A DNA stretch of 64,000 nt from Polynucleobacter sp. JS-JIR-5-A7 (GCF_018687935.1 NZ_CP061308.1:924048-988047), one strand, 5' to 3'. Shown: positions 35,128-44,329, counted from the first letter of the stretch. The notes: generated by a model from the sequence alone, not told the origin. Made by a program: numbers and translations.

Positions 35128-37011
35128 ATGTCTTATAAAGCACATCACGAACGCTCGATCAAAGACCCAGACGGATTTTGGGCTGAGCAGGCTAATTTGA
35201 TTCACTGGGAAAAGCCCTTCGATCAGGTTCTGAACTACGACAACCCGCCATTTACAAAATGGTTTGAAGGTGGCCTAACGAATCTATGCTACAACGCTGT
35301 GGATCGTCACTACCAAGTCAACCCAAATCAAATTGCATTAGTAGCGGTTTCTACAGAAACCGATCAAGAGAAGGCGTACACATTCAAAGAGCTCTACGAA
35401 GAAGTGAATCGTATGGCTGCTATTTATAAAGCCAATGGCATTAAAAAAGGTGATCGTGTACTGATTTATATGCCGATGATTGCCCAAGCCTGCTTCGCAA
35501 TGTTGGCTTGTGCCCGTATTGGGGCGATTCACTCTGTAGTATTTGGTGGCTTTGCTTCCCATAGCCTTGCTTCTCGCATTGATGATGCAAAACCAAAAAT
35601 GGTGGTGACTTCTGAAGCAGGTATGCGTGGTGGTAAAGCCGTGCCTTATAAGCCATTATTGGATGAGGCAATTACTCTCGCCAGCTACAAACCAGAAAAA
35701 GTATTGATCGTAAATCGTGGGCTGTCTGAGTTCACTACTGTGGCTGGAAGAGACTTGGACTATGCGTCTGAGCGTCAACAACACCTCAACGATATTGTTC
35801 CAATTGAATGGGTAGATGCAACGCATCCTTCCTACATTCTGTATACCTCAGGAACGACCGGTAAACCTAAGGGTGTTCAACGTGACACCGGTGGTTATGC
35901 AGTGGCATTGATGTCCACCATGAACCATATTTTCTGTGGCAAAGCTGGTGAAACGATGTTCACCACCTCAGACATTGGTTGGGTAGTGGGGCATAGCTAC
36001 ATTATTTATGGCCCATTGCTCAATGGCATGGCAACCATCATGTATGAAGGCACGCCATTACGTCCTGATGCTGGCATTTGGTGGGAGTTGGTTGCCAGAT
36101 ACAAAGTATCGGTGATGTTCTCTGCACCTACTGCGGTGCGTGTTCTCAAAAAACAAGATCCTGCATTCTTAACCAAGCATGATCTTTCCACATTACGTGC
36201 TTTATTCTTGGCTGGTGAGCCACTCGATGAACCAACAGCAAGTTGGATTCATGATGCGATTAAAAAACCAATTGTCGATAATTACTGGCAGACTGAAACT
36301 GGTTGGCCAATGTTGGCTATTCAACGTGGCGTAGAAGTGATGCCCCATAAGTTCGGTTCACCAGGCGTGCCATCCTTCGGTTACAACATGAAACTTCTAG
36401 ATGATGCTAGCTCCGCCGAGTTAGGCCCTGATCAAAAGGGTGTCATCGCGATTGAAGGTCCGCTACCTCCAGGTTGTATGCAAACTGTTTGGGGAGATGA
36501 CAAACGTTTCGTGAGCACCTATTGGGAAACGATTCCTGGGAAGTTAATTTATTCCACCTTCGACTGGGGTATTAAAGATAAAGATGGTTACTTCTTTATC
36601 TTGGGTCGTACTGATGATGTGATTAACGTTGCTGGCCACCGTCTTGGTACACGGGAAATTGAAGAAAGCATCTCTAGTCATCCCAATATTTCTGAAGTTG
36701 CGGTGGTTGGTATTGAAGACAAGCTAAAAGGTCAGGCAGCCATTGCCTTTGTGATTCCTAAAGATTCATCCAAAGCGGAGAATTTAGAAAAAGAGTGCAT
36801 GAAGACGGTAGATAGCCAGCTAGGAGCGATTGCTCGTCCTGGTCGTGTTTATGTCGTGACCGCATTACCGAAAACCCGTTCTGGTAAGATCGTGCGCCGC
36901 GCATTGCAAGCGGTTGCTGAAGGGCGCGATCCGGGTGATATCAGCACTATGGAAGACCAGACTGTGTTGGCTCAGATTAAGACCATTATTGAGCAAGGTG
37001 CAGCAGCTTAA
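35128..37011 (+). CDS. prpE: Propionate-CoA ligase (acetyl-CoA synthetase family)
   Basis: Activates propionate to propionyl-CoA through an acyl-adenylate. It has 627 aa, the length of PrpE. AMP-binding motifs are YILYTSGTTGKPKGVQRDTG (about 237-256) and YWQTETGWPM; the catalytic C-terminal lysine is in PKTRSGKIVRRAL. The N-terminal DPDGFWAEQANLIHWEKPFD and NLCYNAVDRH match the ACS/PrpE group. ATG 35128 is chosen over TTG 35122 because AGG at 35119 gives suitable spacing. No prpBCD genes are adjacent. Acetate is an alternative substrate. Confidence 0.9.
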   Translation: MSYKAHHERSIKDPDGFWAEQANLIHWEKPFDQVLNYDNPPFTKWFEGGLTNLCYNAVDRHYQVNPNQIALVAVSTETDQEKAYTFKELYEEVNRMAAIYKANGIKKGDRVLIYMPMIAQACFAMLACARIGAIHSVVFGGFASHSLASRIDDAKPKMVVTSEAGMRGGKAVPYKPLLDEAITLASYKPEKVLIVNRGLSEFTTVAGRDLDYASERQQHLNDIVPIEWVDATHPSYILYTSGTTGKPKGVQRDTGGYAVALMSTMNHIFCGKAGETMFTTSDIGWVVGHSYIIYGPLLNGMATIMYEGTPLRPDAGIWWELVARYKVSVMFSAPTAVRVLKKQDPAFLTKHDLSTLRALFLAGEPLDEPTASWIHDAIKKPIVDNYWQTETGWPMLAIQRGVEVMPHKFGSPGVPSFGYNMKLLDDASSAELGPDQKGVIAIEGPLPPGCMQTVWGDDKRFVSTYWETIPGKLIYSTFDWGIKDKDGYFFILGRTDDVINVAGHRLGTREIEESISSHPNISEVAVVGIEDKLKGQAAIAFVIPKDSSKAENLEKECMKTVDSQLGAIARPGRVYVVTALPKTRSGKIVRRALQAVAEGRDPGDISTMEDQTVLAQIKTIIEQGAAA

Positions 37012-37041
37012 ACTTCAGCAGCAAAAAACACTTTTGTGAAT

Positions 37042-37093
37042 CTCCCCAGATTTCGGATTTGGGGAGGAGCAGCCTCTAAAGCCCATTAGGCTG
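37042..37093 (+). other. Two consecutive hairpins between prpE and carA
   Basis: CTCCCCAGAT (37042-37051) pairs with ATTTGGGGAG (37057-37066) around TTCGG, with one G-T pair. Four bases later CAGCCT (37070-37075) pairs with AGGCTG (37088-37093). No T-run follows either one. They probably end or protect the prpE transcript. Confidence 0.5.
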
Positions 37094-37120
37094 GGGATTC
37101 AAGGGTTTATGGACCAAAAC

Positions 37121-37129
37121 TGGTATGAT
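37121..37129 (+). promoter_or_regulatory. Extended -10 promoter for carAB
   Basis: TGGTATGAT is an extended -10 (TG-N-TATGAT, -10 at 37124-37129). No good -35 is seen at 17 bp, which fits the extended type. Transcription would start near 37136, leaving a leader of about 115 nt before carA. Confidence 0.5.
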
Positions 37130-37252
37130 TGTAAGGTTCGAAACTTATTAAATACCCTAGCGCTTAAAGACACTCACCTCCCGCATAAATAAGCCTCGGG
37201 TTAGTCTTTTTAGGGGTTTTGAGCGTCGGATGGAGCAGGGACTGGAGATGGT

Positions 37253-38449
37253 TTGTCACCCTTGCTTCCCTCTTTTCCTCCCGCCGTGTTGGCTCTAGCC
37301 GATGGCACTATATTCCCCGGTTTTAGTATTGGCGCTCCTGGCGAAACTACCGGTGAAGTTGTTTTCAATACCGCCTTAACGGGTTATCAAGAGATCATTA
37401 CCGATCCAAGTTATTCACGCCAAATCGTGACCTTGACCTACCCTCATATTGGGAATGTCGGCGTAAATCCACAAGATGCTGAATCAGATCAAATTCATGC
37501 TGCTGGTCTCGTGATTAAAGATCTACCAAAACGGGTTTCTAATTTCCGCTCTGAGGGGAGTTTAGATAACTACCTCACTAAAGCCGGAGTTGTTGGGATC
37601 TCTGGAATCGATACCCGTAAACTTACCCGTATCTTGCGTGATCAAGGCGCCCAATCTGGCGCTATTGTGGCGGGTAAGTTGGGCGAGGATTACGAGGTCT
37701 TGTCTAAAAAGGCGCTTGAGCTAGCTAAAGCCTTTCCTGGAATGTCTGGACTGGACTTAGCCAAAGTAGTGACAACTCCAAAAGCGTATGAATGGCGTGA
37801 AGCTGAGTGGGAATTACATGGTCCTGATGACAAACCAGTTTATAGAACTCTGGATAAAACCAAACCCACCAAAAAAGTGGTTGCTTATGACTTTGGCGTG
37901 AAGCGCAATATTTTGCGCATGCTCACTGAACGTGGATGCGAGTTGACAGTGGTACCTGCACAAACTTCTGCTGCTGAAGTTTTAGCAATGAATCCCGACG
38001 GCGTATTTTTCTCAAACGGTCCTGGAGATCCTGGTCCTTGTGATTACGCAATCGCTGCTGCAAAAGAAATCATTGAAAAAGGCGTACCCACTTTTGGTAT
38101 CTGCTTAGGCCATCAAATCATGGGCTTGGCAGCAGGCGCTAAAACCCTGAAGATGAAGTTCGGTCATCATGGTGCAAATCATCCAGTGAAGGATTTGGAT
38201 ACTGGCCGTGTTGCTATTACTTCTCAGAATCATGGCTTTGCTGTGGATGCCAATACCTTGCCAGACAATATTCGCGTGACACACGTTTCCTTATTTGATG
38301 GATCGTTGCAAGGTTTGGCTTGGAAAGATAAGCCAGCGCTTTGTTTCCAGGGTCACCCTGAAGCATCACCTGGACCGCATGACATCGCCTATTTATTTGA
38401 TCGATTTGTGGAGCTTATGAATGCTGCCAGCAAGAAGGAGGGCAAATAA
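37253..38449 (+). CDS. carA: Carbamoyl-phosphate synthase small subunit
   Basis: Glutamine amidotransferase subunit that supplies ammonia to CarB for arginine and pyrimidine synthesis. It has 398 aa. The N-terminal domain begins ALADGTIFPGFSIG. The class I amidotransferase triad is visible: Cys284 in FGICLGHQIMG, and His368 with Glu370 in GHPEASPGPHD. No ATG fits; TTG 37253 is preferred because GGAG at 37244-37247 is 5 nt upstream, and TTG 37262 is possible. The stop overlaps the carB ATG by one base. Confidence 0.95.
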   Translation: MSPLLPSFPPAVLALADGTIFPGFSIGAPGETTGEVVFNTALTGYQEIITDPSYSRQIVTLTYPHIGNVGVNPQDAESDQIHAAGLVIKDLPKRVSNFRSEGSLDNYLTKAGVVGISGIDTRKLTRILRDQGAQSGAIVAGKLGEDYEVLSKKALELAKAFPGMSGLDLAKVVTTPKAYEWREAEWELHGPDDKPVYRTLDKTKPTKKVVAYDFGVKRNILRMLTERGCELTVVPAQTSAAEVLAMNPDGVFFSNGPGDPGPCDYAIAAAKEIIEKGVPTFGICLGHQIMGLAAGAKTLKMKFGHHGANHPVKDLDTGRVAITSQNHGFAVDANTLPDNIRVTHVSLFDGSLQGLAWKDKPALCFQGHPEASPGPHDIAYLFDRFVELMNAASKKEGK

Positions 38450-41400
38450 TGCCTAAGCGTAGCGACATTCAGAGCATCTTGATTATTGGTGCTGGTCCGA
38501 TTGTGATCGGACAGGCGTGTGAATTTGACTACTCCGGTGCACAAGCTTGTAAAGCACTACGAGATGAAGGTTACAAAGTCATTCTAGTAAACAGTAATCC
38601 TGCAACTATCATGACCGACCCTGAGATGGCTGATGTAACTTATATTGAGCCAATCACTTGGGAGGTAGTAGAGCGCATCATTGCAACCGAAAAACCAGAT
38701 GCCATCTTGCCAACCATGGGCGGTCAAACTGCTTTGAACTGCGCATTAGATTTGCATCGCCATGGTGTATTAGAAAAATATGGCTGTGAATTAATTGGTG
38801 CTTCACCAGAAGCTATTGATAAAGCAGAAGATCGTCAGAAATTTAAAGATGCAATGACCAAGATTGGTCTTGGCTCTGCAAAATCTGGTATTGCTCACTC
38901 CATGGATGAAGCATTAGATGTCCAGCAGCGGATTCAACAGGAAACTGGCAGTTCTGGTTTCCCGGTAGTAATACGTCCTTCTTTCACCATGGGCGGTTCA
39001 GGTGGCGGTATTGCATATAACCGTGAAGAGTTCGAAGAGATATGCAAACGTGGCCTTGATTTATCCCCAACTCGTGAACTCTTAATTGAAGAGTCGCTGC
39101 TTGGTTGGAAAGAGTTTGAGATGGAAGTGGTGCGTGACCGTAACGATAACTGCATCATTGTTTGCTCAATTGAAAACTTAGATCCAATGGGTGTCCACAC
39201 GGGTGACTCCATTACTGTTGCGCCCGCCCAAACATTGACCGATAAAGAATATCAAATCATGCGCAATGCATCGATTGCGGTTCTCCGTGAAATCGGTGTG
39301 GATACTGGTGGCTCAAACGTTCAGTTCTCGATCAATCCAGTGGATGGACGCATGATCGTGATTGAGATGAACCCTCGAGTTTCCCGTTCATCAGCTTTAG
39401 CTTCCAAAGCCACTGGCTTCCCGATTGCCAAGATCGCTGCCAAATTAGCAGTGGGTTACACACTGGATGAGCTGAAGAACGACATTACTGGTGGCGCTAC
39501 TCCAGCATCATTCGAGCCATCGATTGACTACGTAGTCACCAAGATTCCCCGTTTTGCGTTTGAAAAATTCCCGCAGGCCGATTCCCGTTTGACAACCCAA
39601 ATGAAGTCGGTTGGAGAAGTAATGGCTATTGGCCGCACTTTCCAAGAGTCTTTTCAAAAAGCCTTACGTGGCTTAGAGGTTGGTGTGGATGGTTTAGATG
39701 AGTTTTCGACAGATCTAGATGACATCATCAATGAAATCAATGAGCCCGGACCTGACCGTATTTGGTACCTTGCTGATGCCTTCCGCATGGGCATGGGTTT
39801 AGATGAAATCTATAACGAAACCAAAGTAGACCCTTGGTTCTTAGAACAAATTGAAGAGCTCATTACGATTGAGACTGAACTAAGGCAACGCAAGATTGAT
39901 AGTCTCTCAGCTGCAGAACTGCGTTTTGTAAAACAAAAAGGCTTCTCTGATCGTCGCTTGGCAAAGTTACTGGGAGTTGATGCGTCTTCCGTGCGCGCTG
40001 CACGTCATCGCTTAAAAGTAGTACCAGTCTATAAGCGGGTAGATACCTGTGCCGCTGAGTTCTCAACCAATACAGCGTATATGTATTCGACATATGAGGC
40101 TGAGCATGGTGAATGCGAATCTCGTCCCACAAGTAAAGAGAAAATTATGGTCTTGGGCGGCGGCCCTAACCGTATTGGTCAAGGTATCGAATTTGACTAT
40201 TGCTGTGTGCACGCTGCCTTAGCGATGCGGGATGATGGTTATGAAACCATTATGGTCAACTGCAATCCAGAAACTGTTTCTACTGACTACGATACTTCGG
40301 ACCGCTTGTATTTTGAGCCCCTCACGCTTGAAGACGTATTAGAAATTGTTGCGAAAGAAAAACCCAAAGGGGTGATCGTACAATACGGTGGCCAAACGCC
40401 TCTGAAACTCGCCCTGGACCTAGAGCGCAATGGTGTACCGATTATTGGCACATCGCCCGACATGATTGACGCAGCAGAAGATCGCGAGCGCTTCCAAAAG
40501 CTCTTGCAAGACCTAGGTTTGCGTCAGCCGCCTAACCGGACTGCACGGGCTGAAGATGAGGCATTGAAACTTGCCGAAGAAATCGGCTATCCCTTGGTAG
40601 TGCGTCCCTCCTATGTATTAGGCGGTCGCGCCATGGAAATCGTTCACGATGGTCGTGATCTTGAGCGATACATGCGTGAAGCAGTCAAAGTCTCTCATGA
40701 CTCTCCAGTTTTACTTGATCGCTTCCTCAATGATGCAATAGAGTGCGATGTGGATTGCATCAGCGATGGTCAGAAGGTTTTTATTGGTGGCGTGATGGAG
40801 CACATTGAGCAGGCCGGTGTTCACTCAGGTGACTCAGCATGTTCATTACCTCCTTACTCACTATCCGATGAAACAGTTCAAGAGATCAAGCGTCAAACTG
40901 CAGCGATGGCTAAAGGTCTCAATGTTATTGGTCTCATGAATGTTCAGTTTGCGATTCAGAACGTAGATGGTAAAGATGTGATTTACGTTTTGGAAGTAAA
41001 CCCACGGGCATCTCGCACCGTACCGTTTGTCTCTAAGGCAACGGGTTTACAGCTAGCGAAGATTGCTGCTCGTTGCATGGTGGGTCAATCTTTGGAGCAG
41101 CAAGGTATCAAGTCTGAAGTAAAGCCTCCATACTTCTCGGTCAAAGAGGCAGTATTTCCATTTAACAAGTTCCCGGGCATTGATCCTATTCTGGGACCGG
41201 AAATGCGTTCGACTGGTGAAGTGATGGGTGTGGGTAAAACCTTTGGTGAAGCACTCTTCAAATCTCAATTGGGTGCTGGCATTAAATTGCCGAAGAGCGG
41301 TACTGTGCTCCTGACAGTGAAAGATAGTGATAAGCCCAAGGCAGTTGAGGTGGCTAAGTTATTGCACCAGCTCGGTTTCCCAATGGTGGCTACCAAAGGA

Positions 41401-41712
41401 ACGGCTGCTGCCATTGAGGCTGCTGGTTTTCCAGTACGTGTCGTAAATAAAGTCAAAGACGGTCGTCCTCATATTGTGGATTTCATTAAAAATGGTGAAA
41501 TCTCCTTGGTGTTTACTACGGTGGATGAGACCCGGACTGCCATTGCTGACTCTAGGTCTATTCGAACTAGTGCTCAAGCAAATGGCGTGACCTACTACAC
41601 CACCATTAGTGCAGCTCGTGCAGTTATGGATGGATTGCTGGCATCCCAAAACGGCAGCAAAGAGTCCCTCGAGGTGTATTCTTTACAAAACTTACACCGG
41701 ACGCTCATTTAA
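38449..41712 (+). CDS. carB: Carbamoyl-phosphate synthase large subunit
   Basis: Makes carbamoyl phosphate from bicarbonate, ammonia and two ATP (1087 aa). Two homologous ATP-grasp halves are seen: the first with ILIIGAGPIVIGQACEFDYS and the second, from about residue 565, with MVLGGGPNRIGQGIEFDYC. A C-terminal MGS-like allosteric domain begins near residue 945. CarA and carB overlap (TAATG), ensuring equal production. A hairpin with T-run lies 17 nt after the stop. Confidence 0.97.
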   Translation: MPKRSDIQSILIIGAGPIVIGQACEFDYSGAQACKALRDEGYKVILVNSNPATIMTDPEMADVTYIEPITWEVVERIIATEKPDAILPTMGGQTALNCALDLHRHGVLEKYGCELIGASPEAIDKAEDRQKFKDAMTKIGLGSAKSGIAHSMDEALDVQQRIQQETGSSGFPVVIRPSFTMGGSGGGIAYNREEFEEICKRGLDLSPTRELLIEESLLGWKEFEMEVVRDRNDNCIIVCSIENLDPMGVHTGDSITVAPAQTLTDKEYQIMRNASIAVLREIGVDTGGSNVQFSINPVDGRMIVIEMNPRVSRSSALASKATGFPIAKIAAKLAVGYTLDELKNDITGGATPASFEPSIDYVVTKIPRFAFEKFPQADSRLTTQMKSVGEVMAIGRTFQESFQKALRGLEVGVDGLDEFSTDLDDIINEINEPGPDRIWYLADAFRMGMGLDEIYNETKVDPWFLEQIEELITIETELRQRKIDSLSAAELRFVKQKGFSDRRLAKLLGVDASSVRAARHRLKVVPVYKRVDTCAAEFSTNTAYMYSTYEAEHGECESRPTSKEKIMVLGGGPNRIGQGIEFDYCCVHAALAMRDDGYETIMVNCNPETVSTDYDTSDRLYFEPLTLEDVLEIVAKEKPKGVIVQYGGQTPLKLALDLERNGVPIIGTSPDMIDAAEDRERFQKLLQDLGLRQPPNRTARAEDEALKLAEEIGYPLVVRPSYVLGGRAMEIVHDGRDLERYMREAVKVSHDSPVLLDRFLNDAIECDVDCISDGQKVFIGGVMEHIEQAGVHSGDSACSLPPYSLSDETVQEIKRQTAAMAKGLNVIGLMNVQFAIQNVDGKDVIYVLEVNPRASRTVPFVSKATGLQLAKIAARCMVGQSLEQQGIKSEVKPPYFSVKEAVFPFNKFPGIDPILGPEMRSTGEVMGVGKTFGEALFKSQLGAGIKLPKSGTVLLTVKDSDKPKAVEVAKLLHQLGFPMVATKGTAAAIEAAGFPVRVVNKVKDGRPHIVDFIKNGEISLVFTTVDETRTAIADSRSIRTSAQANGVTYYTTISAARAVMDGLLASQNGSKESLEVYSLQNLHRTLI

Positions 41713-41720
41713 TCTAAAAT
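41691..41720 (+). promoter_or_regulatory. Candidate greA promoter
   Basis: CTTACA (41691-41696) and TAAAAT (41715-41720) are separated by 18 bp, overlapping the end of carB. Each hexamer matches about four or five consensus positions. Transcription would begin about 3 nt before the hairpin in the next entry. Confidence 0.35.
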
Positions 41721-41729
41721 CCAATTTAT

Positions 41730-41752
41730 AGGCGCGTTTTGCGCCTGTTTTT
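41730..41752 (+). terminator. Intrinsic terminator between carB and greA
   Basis: AGGCGC (41730-41735) pairs perfectly with GCGCCT (41741-41746) around GTTTT, followed by GTTTTTA. It lies only 17 nt before the greA ATG, so it terminates carAB and may also sit inside the greA leader. Confidence 0.75.
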
Positions 41753-41768
41753 AGGTTAGGTTAGTAGC

Positions 41769-42245
41769 ATGAGCACAATTCCCATTACTAAGCGTGGTGC
41801 AGAACTCCTGAAAGAGGAGTTGCACCGCCTCAAGCATGTCGAACGCCCAGCAGTGATTAATGCCATTTCTGAGGCGCGCGCTCAAGGTGATCTATCAGAA
41901 AATGCTGAGTACGATGCCGCTAAAGAAAAGCAAGGTTTTATTGAGGGTCGCATTCAAGAACTAGAGGGCAAACTCTCTGCTGCTCAAATTATCGATCCTG
42001 CAGCATTAGATGTTTCTGGCCGGGTCGTTTTTGGTGCCACAGTTGATCTTGAGGATCTCGAAGACGGCACAAAGTTCACTTATCAAATCGTAGGTGATGA
42101 TGAAGCAGATATTGCATCAAACAAAATCTCTATTAGCTCTCCGATTGCCCGTGCCTTAATCAGTAAAGAAGAGGGTGATGTGGTTGCTGTGCAAGCTCCT
42201 GGCGGCAATCGCGAAGTTGAGATCTTGTCAGTACGCTATATCTAA
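41769..42245 (+). CDS. greA: Transcription elongation factor GreA
   Basis: Rescues backtracked RNA polymerase by stimulating transcript cleavage. The 158-aa length is standard. The N-terminal coiled coil contains LKEELHRLKHVERPAVI and the acidic tip ARAQGDLSENAEYDAAKEKQ, whose Asp and Glu act at the polymerase active site. The C-terminal FKBP-like domain ends SPIARALISKEEGDVVAVQAP. It follows carB in this lineage and is preceded by a terminator hairpin in the leader. Confidence 0.96.
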   Translation: MSTIPITKRGAELLKEELHRLKHVERPAVINAISEARAQGDLSENAEYDAAKEKQGFIEGRIQELEGKLSAAQIIDPAALDVSGRVVFGATVDLEDLEDGTKFTYQIVGDDEADIASNKISISSPIARALISKEEGDVVAVQAPGGNREVEILSVRYI

Positions 42246-42253
42246 TTAACATC

Positions 42254-42745
42254 ATGAGCGCTGCTCACTATTTTGGAGCGCAAAGACTTTTTACGCTAAT
42301 AGCATCATTTTGGGTAGGTAGCCTTCTAACCGTTGGCTATTTAGTGGCACCAGCTATCTTTAGTACTTTGACAGATCGTCATGTTGCCGGAATGGTAGCG
42401 GGAGCCATTTTTAGAATTGAAGCGTACTTGAGCATTACCATTTCCATTGCATTATTGGTACTGGCCAATCTCTTGGTTAGACGTGGCCTGAATGCTTATC
42501 GCTTGGCTCGTTGGCTTTTGCTAGCAATGTTGCTGTGTTCTTTGCTGGGTGTGCTGGTCTTGATGCCTTGGATGAATACTCTTCGCGATCAAGCTTTAAT
42601 GCAAGGTATGCCGGTAATGCTTTCGCCCTCTGCCGAACTCTTTGGCAAACTCCATGGAGCCTCTAGTGCGTTGTACTTAATACAGAGCGCGCTTGGCATC
42701 TATTTAGTCTGGCGCTTAATCGGTTCATATACCAAGCAGCATTAG
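42254..42745 (+). CDS. DUF4149 family membrane protein
   Basis: A 163-aa integral membrane protein of unknown function with about four transmembrane helices (residues 13-35, 52-75, 82-105, 135-158). The pattern FWVGSLLTVGYLVAPAIFSTLTDR in the first helix region and FGKLHGASSALYL near the end are typical of DUF4149. It starts 8 nt after greA and is probably co-transcribed. A relation to greA or to the nearby RNA-binding protein is only positional. Confidence 0.8.
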   Translation: MSAAHYFGAQRLFTLIASFWVGSLLTVGYLVAPAIFSTLTDRHVAGMVAGAIFRIEAYLSITISIALLVLANLLVRRGLNAYRLARWLLLAMLLCSLLGVLVLMPWMNTLRDQALMQGMPVMLSPSAELFGKLHGASSALYLIQSALGIYLVWRLIGSYTKQH

Positions 42746-42750
42746 ATTGC

Positions 42751-42775
42751 TAATAAAAAACGCCGACTAGCGGCG
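42751..42775 (-). terminator. Intrinsic terminator for yhbY
   Basis: CGCCG (42761-42765) pairs with CGGCG (42771-42775) around ACTAG. On the minus strand it is followed by GTTTTTTATTA, in the right place to end the yhbY transcript. The rightward tail (CTCTTT) is weaker but may also stop the greA-DUF4149 transcript. Confidence 0.7.
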
Positions 42776-42797
42776 CTCTTTAAGAAAAAATTAAGCT

Positions 42798-43424
42798 CTA
42801 GGAGCCAAGAGATTTTTTCTTATTGCTACTCATGCGAACCTTGCGTCTCTTAATCGGGGCAGGTGCTGCAGCTGCCTTGCGATAGCCAGGTGAAGACCAG
42901 CCAATCTTAGACTCAGCAGCTTCTGAGCGAAGAGCGCGCTTCTTAGGTGTTGAAGATTTGACGGCCGCCGCACGTTCAAATGGCGATTTATTAGACGCAG
43001 AACGACGATCTGATCTTTCAGAGCTGCTGGTGCGAACACCCGATTTTGCTGGTGCACGATTAGGTTGACGTTTGGTGCGGGGTGCTTGCAAAGTTTTTTT
43101 AGTTTGTTTGCTGGATCGACCTAAATTGGCATAAGCCTCATCAACGATATCTTTTGGTTTCCAAAGCACCAGTAATTTGCCAATGTGCTGCACTGGTGCG
43201 GCATCTAATTGCTCGCATAGCTCTTCATAGATTGCGATGCGAGCTTCACGATCATCACCAAATACGCGGACCTTAATTAAGCCATGATGATTGATGGCTA
43301 GCTTTGCTTCCTTAATGACTGCTGGGGTAAGGCCGTCCCCGCCAATCATCACCACAGGACTTAAATCGTGTGCATCAGCTTTGAGGGATTTGCGTTGGGC
43401 AGGGGTAATAGTCAGTGCTGTCAT
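42798..43424 (-). CDS. yhbY: YhbY/CRM-domain RNA-binding protein with long basic tail
   Basis: The first 95-100 residues form the CRM domain of YhbY, which in E. coli binds pre-50S ribosomal particles. Visible markers are LTPAQRKSLKADAHDLSPVVMIG-like sequence, the GGDGLTPAVIKEAKLAINHHGLIKVRVFG loop with its GxxG-like turn, and IGKLLVLWKP. Canonical YhbY stops there. This protein adds about 105 Arg/Lys/Ser/Ala-rich, probably disordered residues, for 208 in total. The gene is divergent from rlmE, another 50S-assembly factor, 126 bp away. Confidence 0.88.
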   Translation of the reverse strand: MTALTITPAQRKSLKADAHDLSPVVMIGGDGLTPAVIKEAKLAINHHGLIKVRVFGDDREARIAIYEELCEQLDAAPVQHIGKLLVLWKPKDIVDEAYANLGRSSKQTKKTLQAPRTKRQPNRAPAKSGVRTSSSERSDRRSASNKSPFERAAAVKSSTPKKRALRSEAAESKIGWSSPGYRKAAAAPAPIKRRKVRMSSNKKKSLGS

Positions 43425-43550
43425 GGACTTGATGATAGAGCATTGATTGGTAAAAGCGCCTATTTAGACTGGATTTGCTTGGTTTTCAGTCGATTCCTTT
43501 TGCTTTAGGGGGCAGAAACTAGGAAAATGTAGGGCGAAAGTGGGTAAGTT

Positions 43551-44225
43551 GTGGCGAAGAATAAATTTAATAAAAGTTGGTTGCAGGATCATCTGACTGA
43601 TCCTTATGTGAAGATGGCTCAAAAAGAGGGCTATCGCGCAAGAGCGGTTTATAAGCTCAGTGAAATCGATGAGCAAGATCACCTGATTAAGGCAGGGATG
43701 ACGATTGTTGACTTGGGTAGCGCCCCTGGCAGCTGGTCTCAATATGCCCGTAACCGTTTGACTGAATTGGGCAAAAGTAATCCTAAGATTGAGTCAGGTA
43801 AACCCGATGGCCAAATTATTGCGATTGATATCTTGCCAATGGAAGATATTGCTGATGTGAGCTTTATCCAGGGCGATTTTCGTGAGGAAGAGGGTCTAGC
43901 AGCGCTAGAAGCTTTATTGCCAAAAAATGCAGAAGGCAAGGTTGATCTTGTTCTCTCGGATATGGCCCCCAATCTTTCGGGGGTCGGCGTGGCTGATGCT
44001 GCCCGCATGGCCTTTTTGGCAGAGATAGCACTCGACTTTGCAGTTGATCACCTTAAGCCTGAGGGTGCCCTACTGATTAAATGCTTCAATGGCAGCGGCT
44101 ATAGCCAGATCGTGGAATCATTCAAAAAGGTCTTCAAAACCGTTGCCTCTAGAAAGCCCAAGGCGTCTAGGGCCAAGTCTTCAGAGATCTTTCTCTTGGG
44201 AAGAAACCTGAAATCTCCTAAATAA
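43551..44225 (+). CDS. rlmE: 23S rRNA 2'-O-ribose methyltransferase RlmE (RrmJ/FtsJ)
   Basis: Methylates the 2'-OH of U2552 in 23S rRNA, late in 50S assembly. It has 224 aa. The start is GTG 43551. Family parts: SWLQDHLTDPYVKMAQKEGYRARA at the N-terminus with the first catalytic Lys, the SAM site DLGSAPGSWSQYA, the catalytic Asp in LVLSDMAPNLSG and the catalytic Lys in LIKCFNGSG. It precedes ftsH, the same order as in E. coli (rlmE-ftsH-folP-glmM). Confidence 0.95.
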   Translation: MAKNKFNKSWLQDHLTDPYVKMAQKEGYRARAVYKLSEIDEQDHLIKAGMTIVDLGSAPGSWSQYARNRLTELGKSNPKIESGKPDGQIIAIDILPMEDIADVSFIQGDFREEEGLAALEALLPKNAEGKVDLVLSDMAPNLSGVGVADAARMAFLAEIALDFAVDHLKPEGALLIKCFNGSGYSQIVESFKKVFKTVASRKPKASRAKSSEIFLLGRNLKSPK

Positions 44226-44301
44226 GGGAGCAATTCGTCCTAGAATAGTCCAATAACCCCCTGAAATGCATGGGTTTATCAAATAAACATCCTATTAGCT
44301 C

Positions 44302-44329
44302 TTGAAAAAGGCTGGTAGTAGAATCAAAT
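44302..44329 (+). promoter_or_regulatory. Candidate promoter upstream of ftsH
   Basis: TTGAAA (44302-44307) and TCAAAT (44324-44329) are 16 bp apart, 55 bp before the ftsH start. The -35 also reads CTTGAAA, the heat-shock sigma32 form, but no CCCCAT-type -10 is present. Confidence 0.4.
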
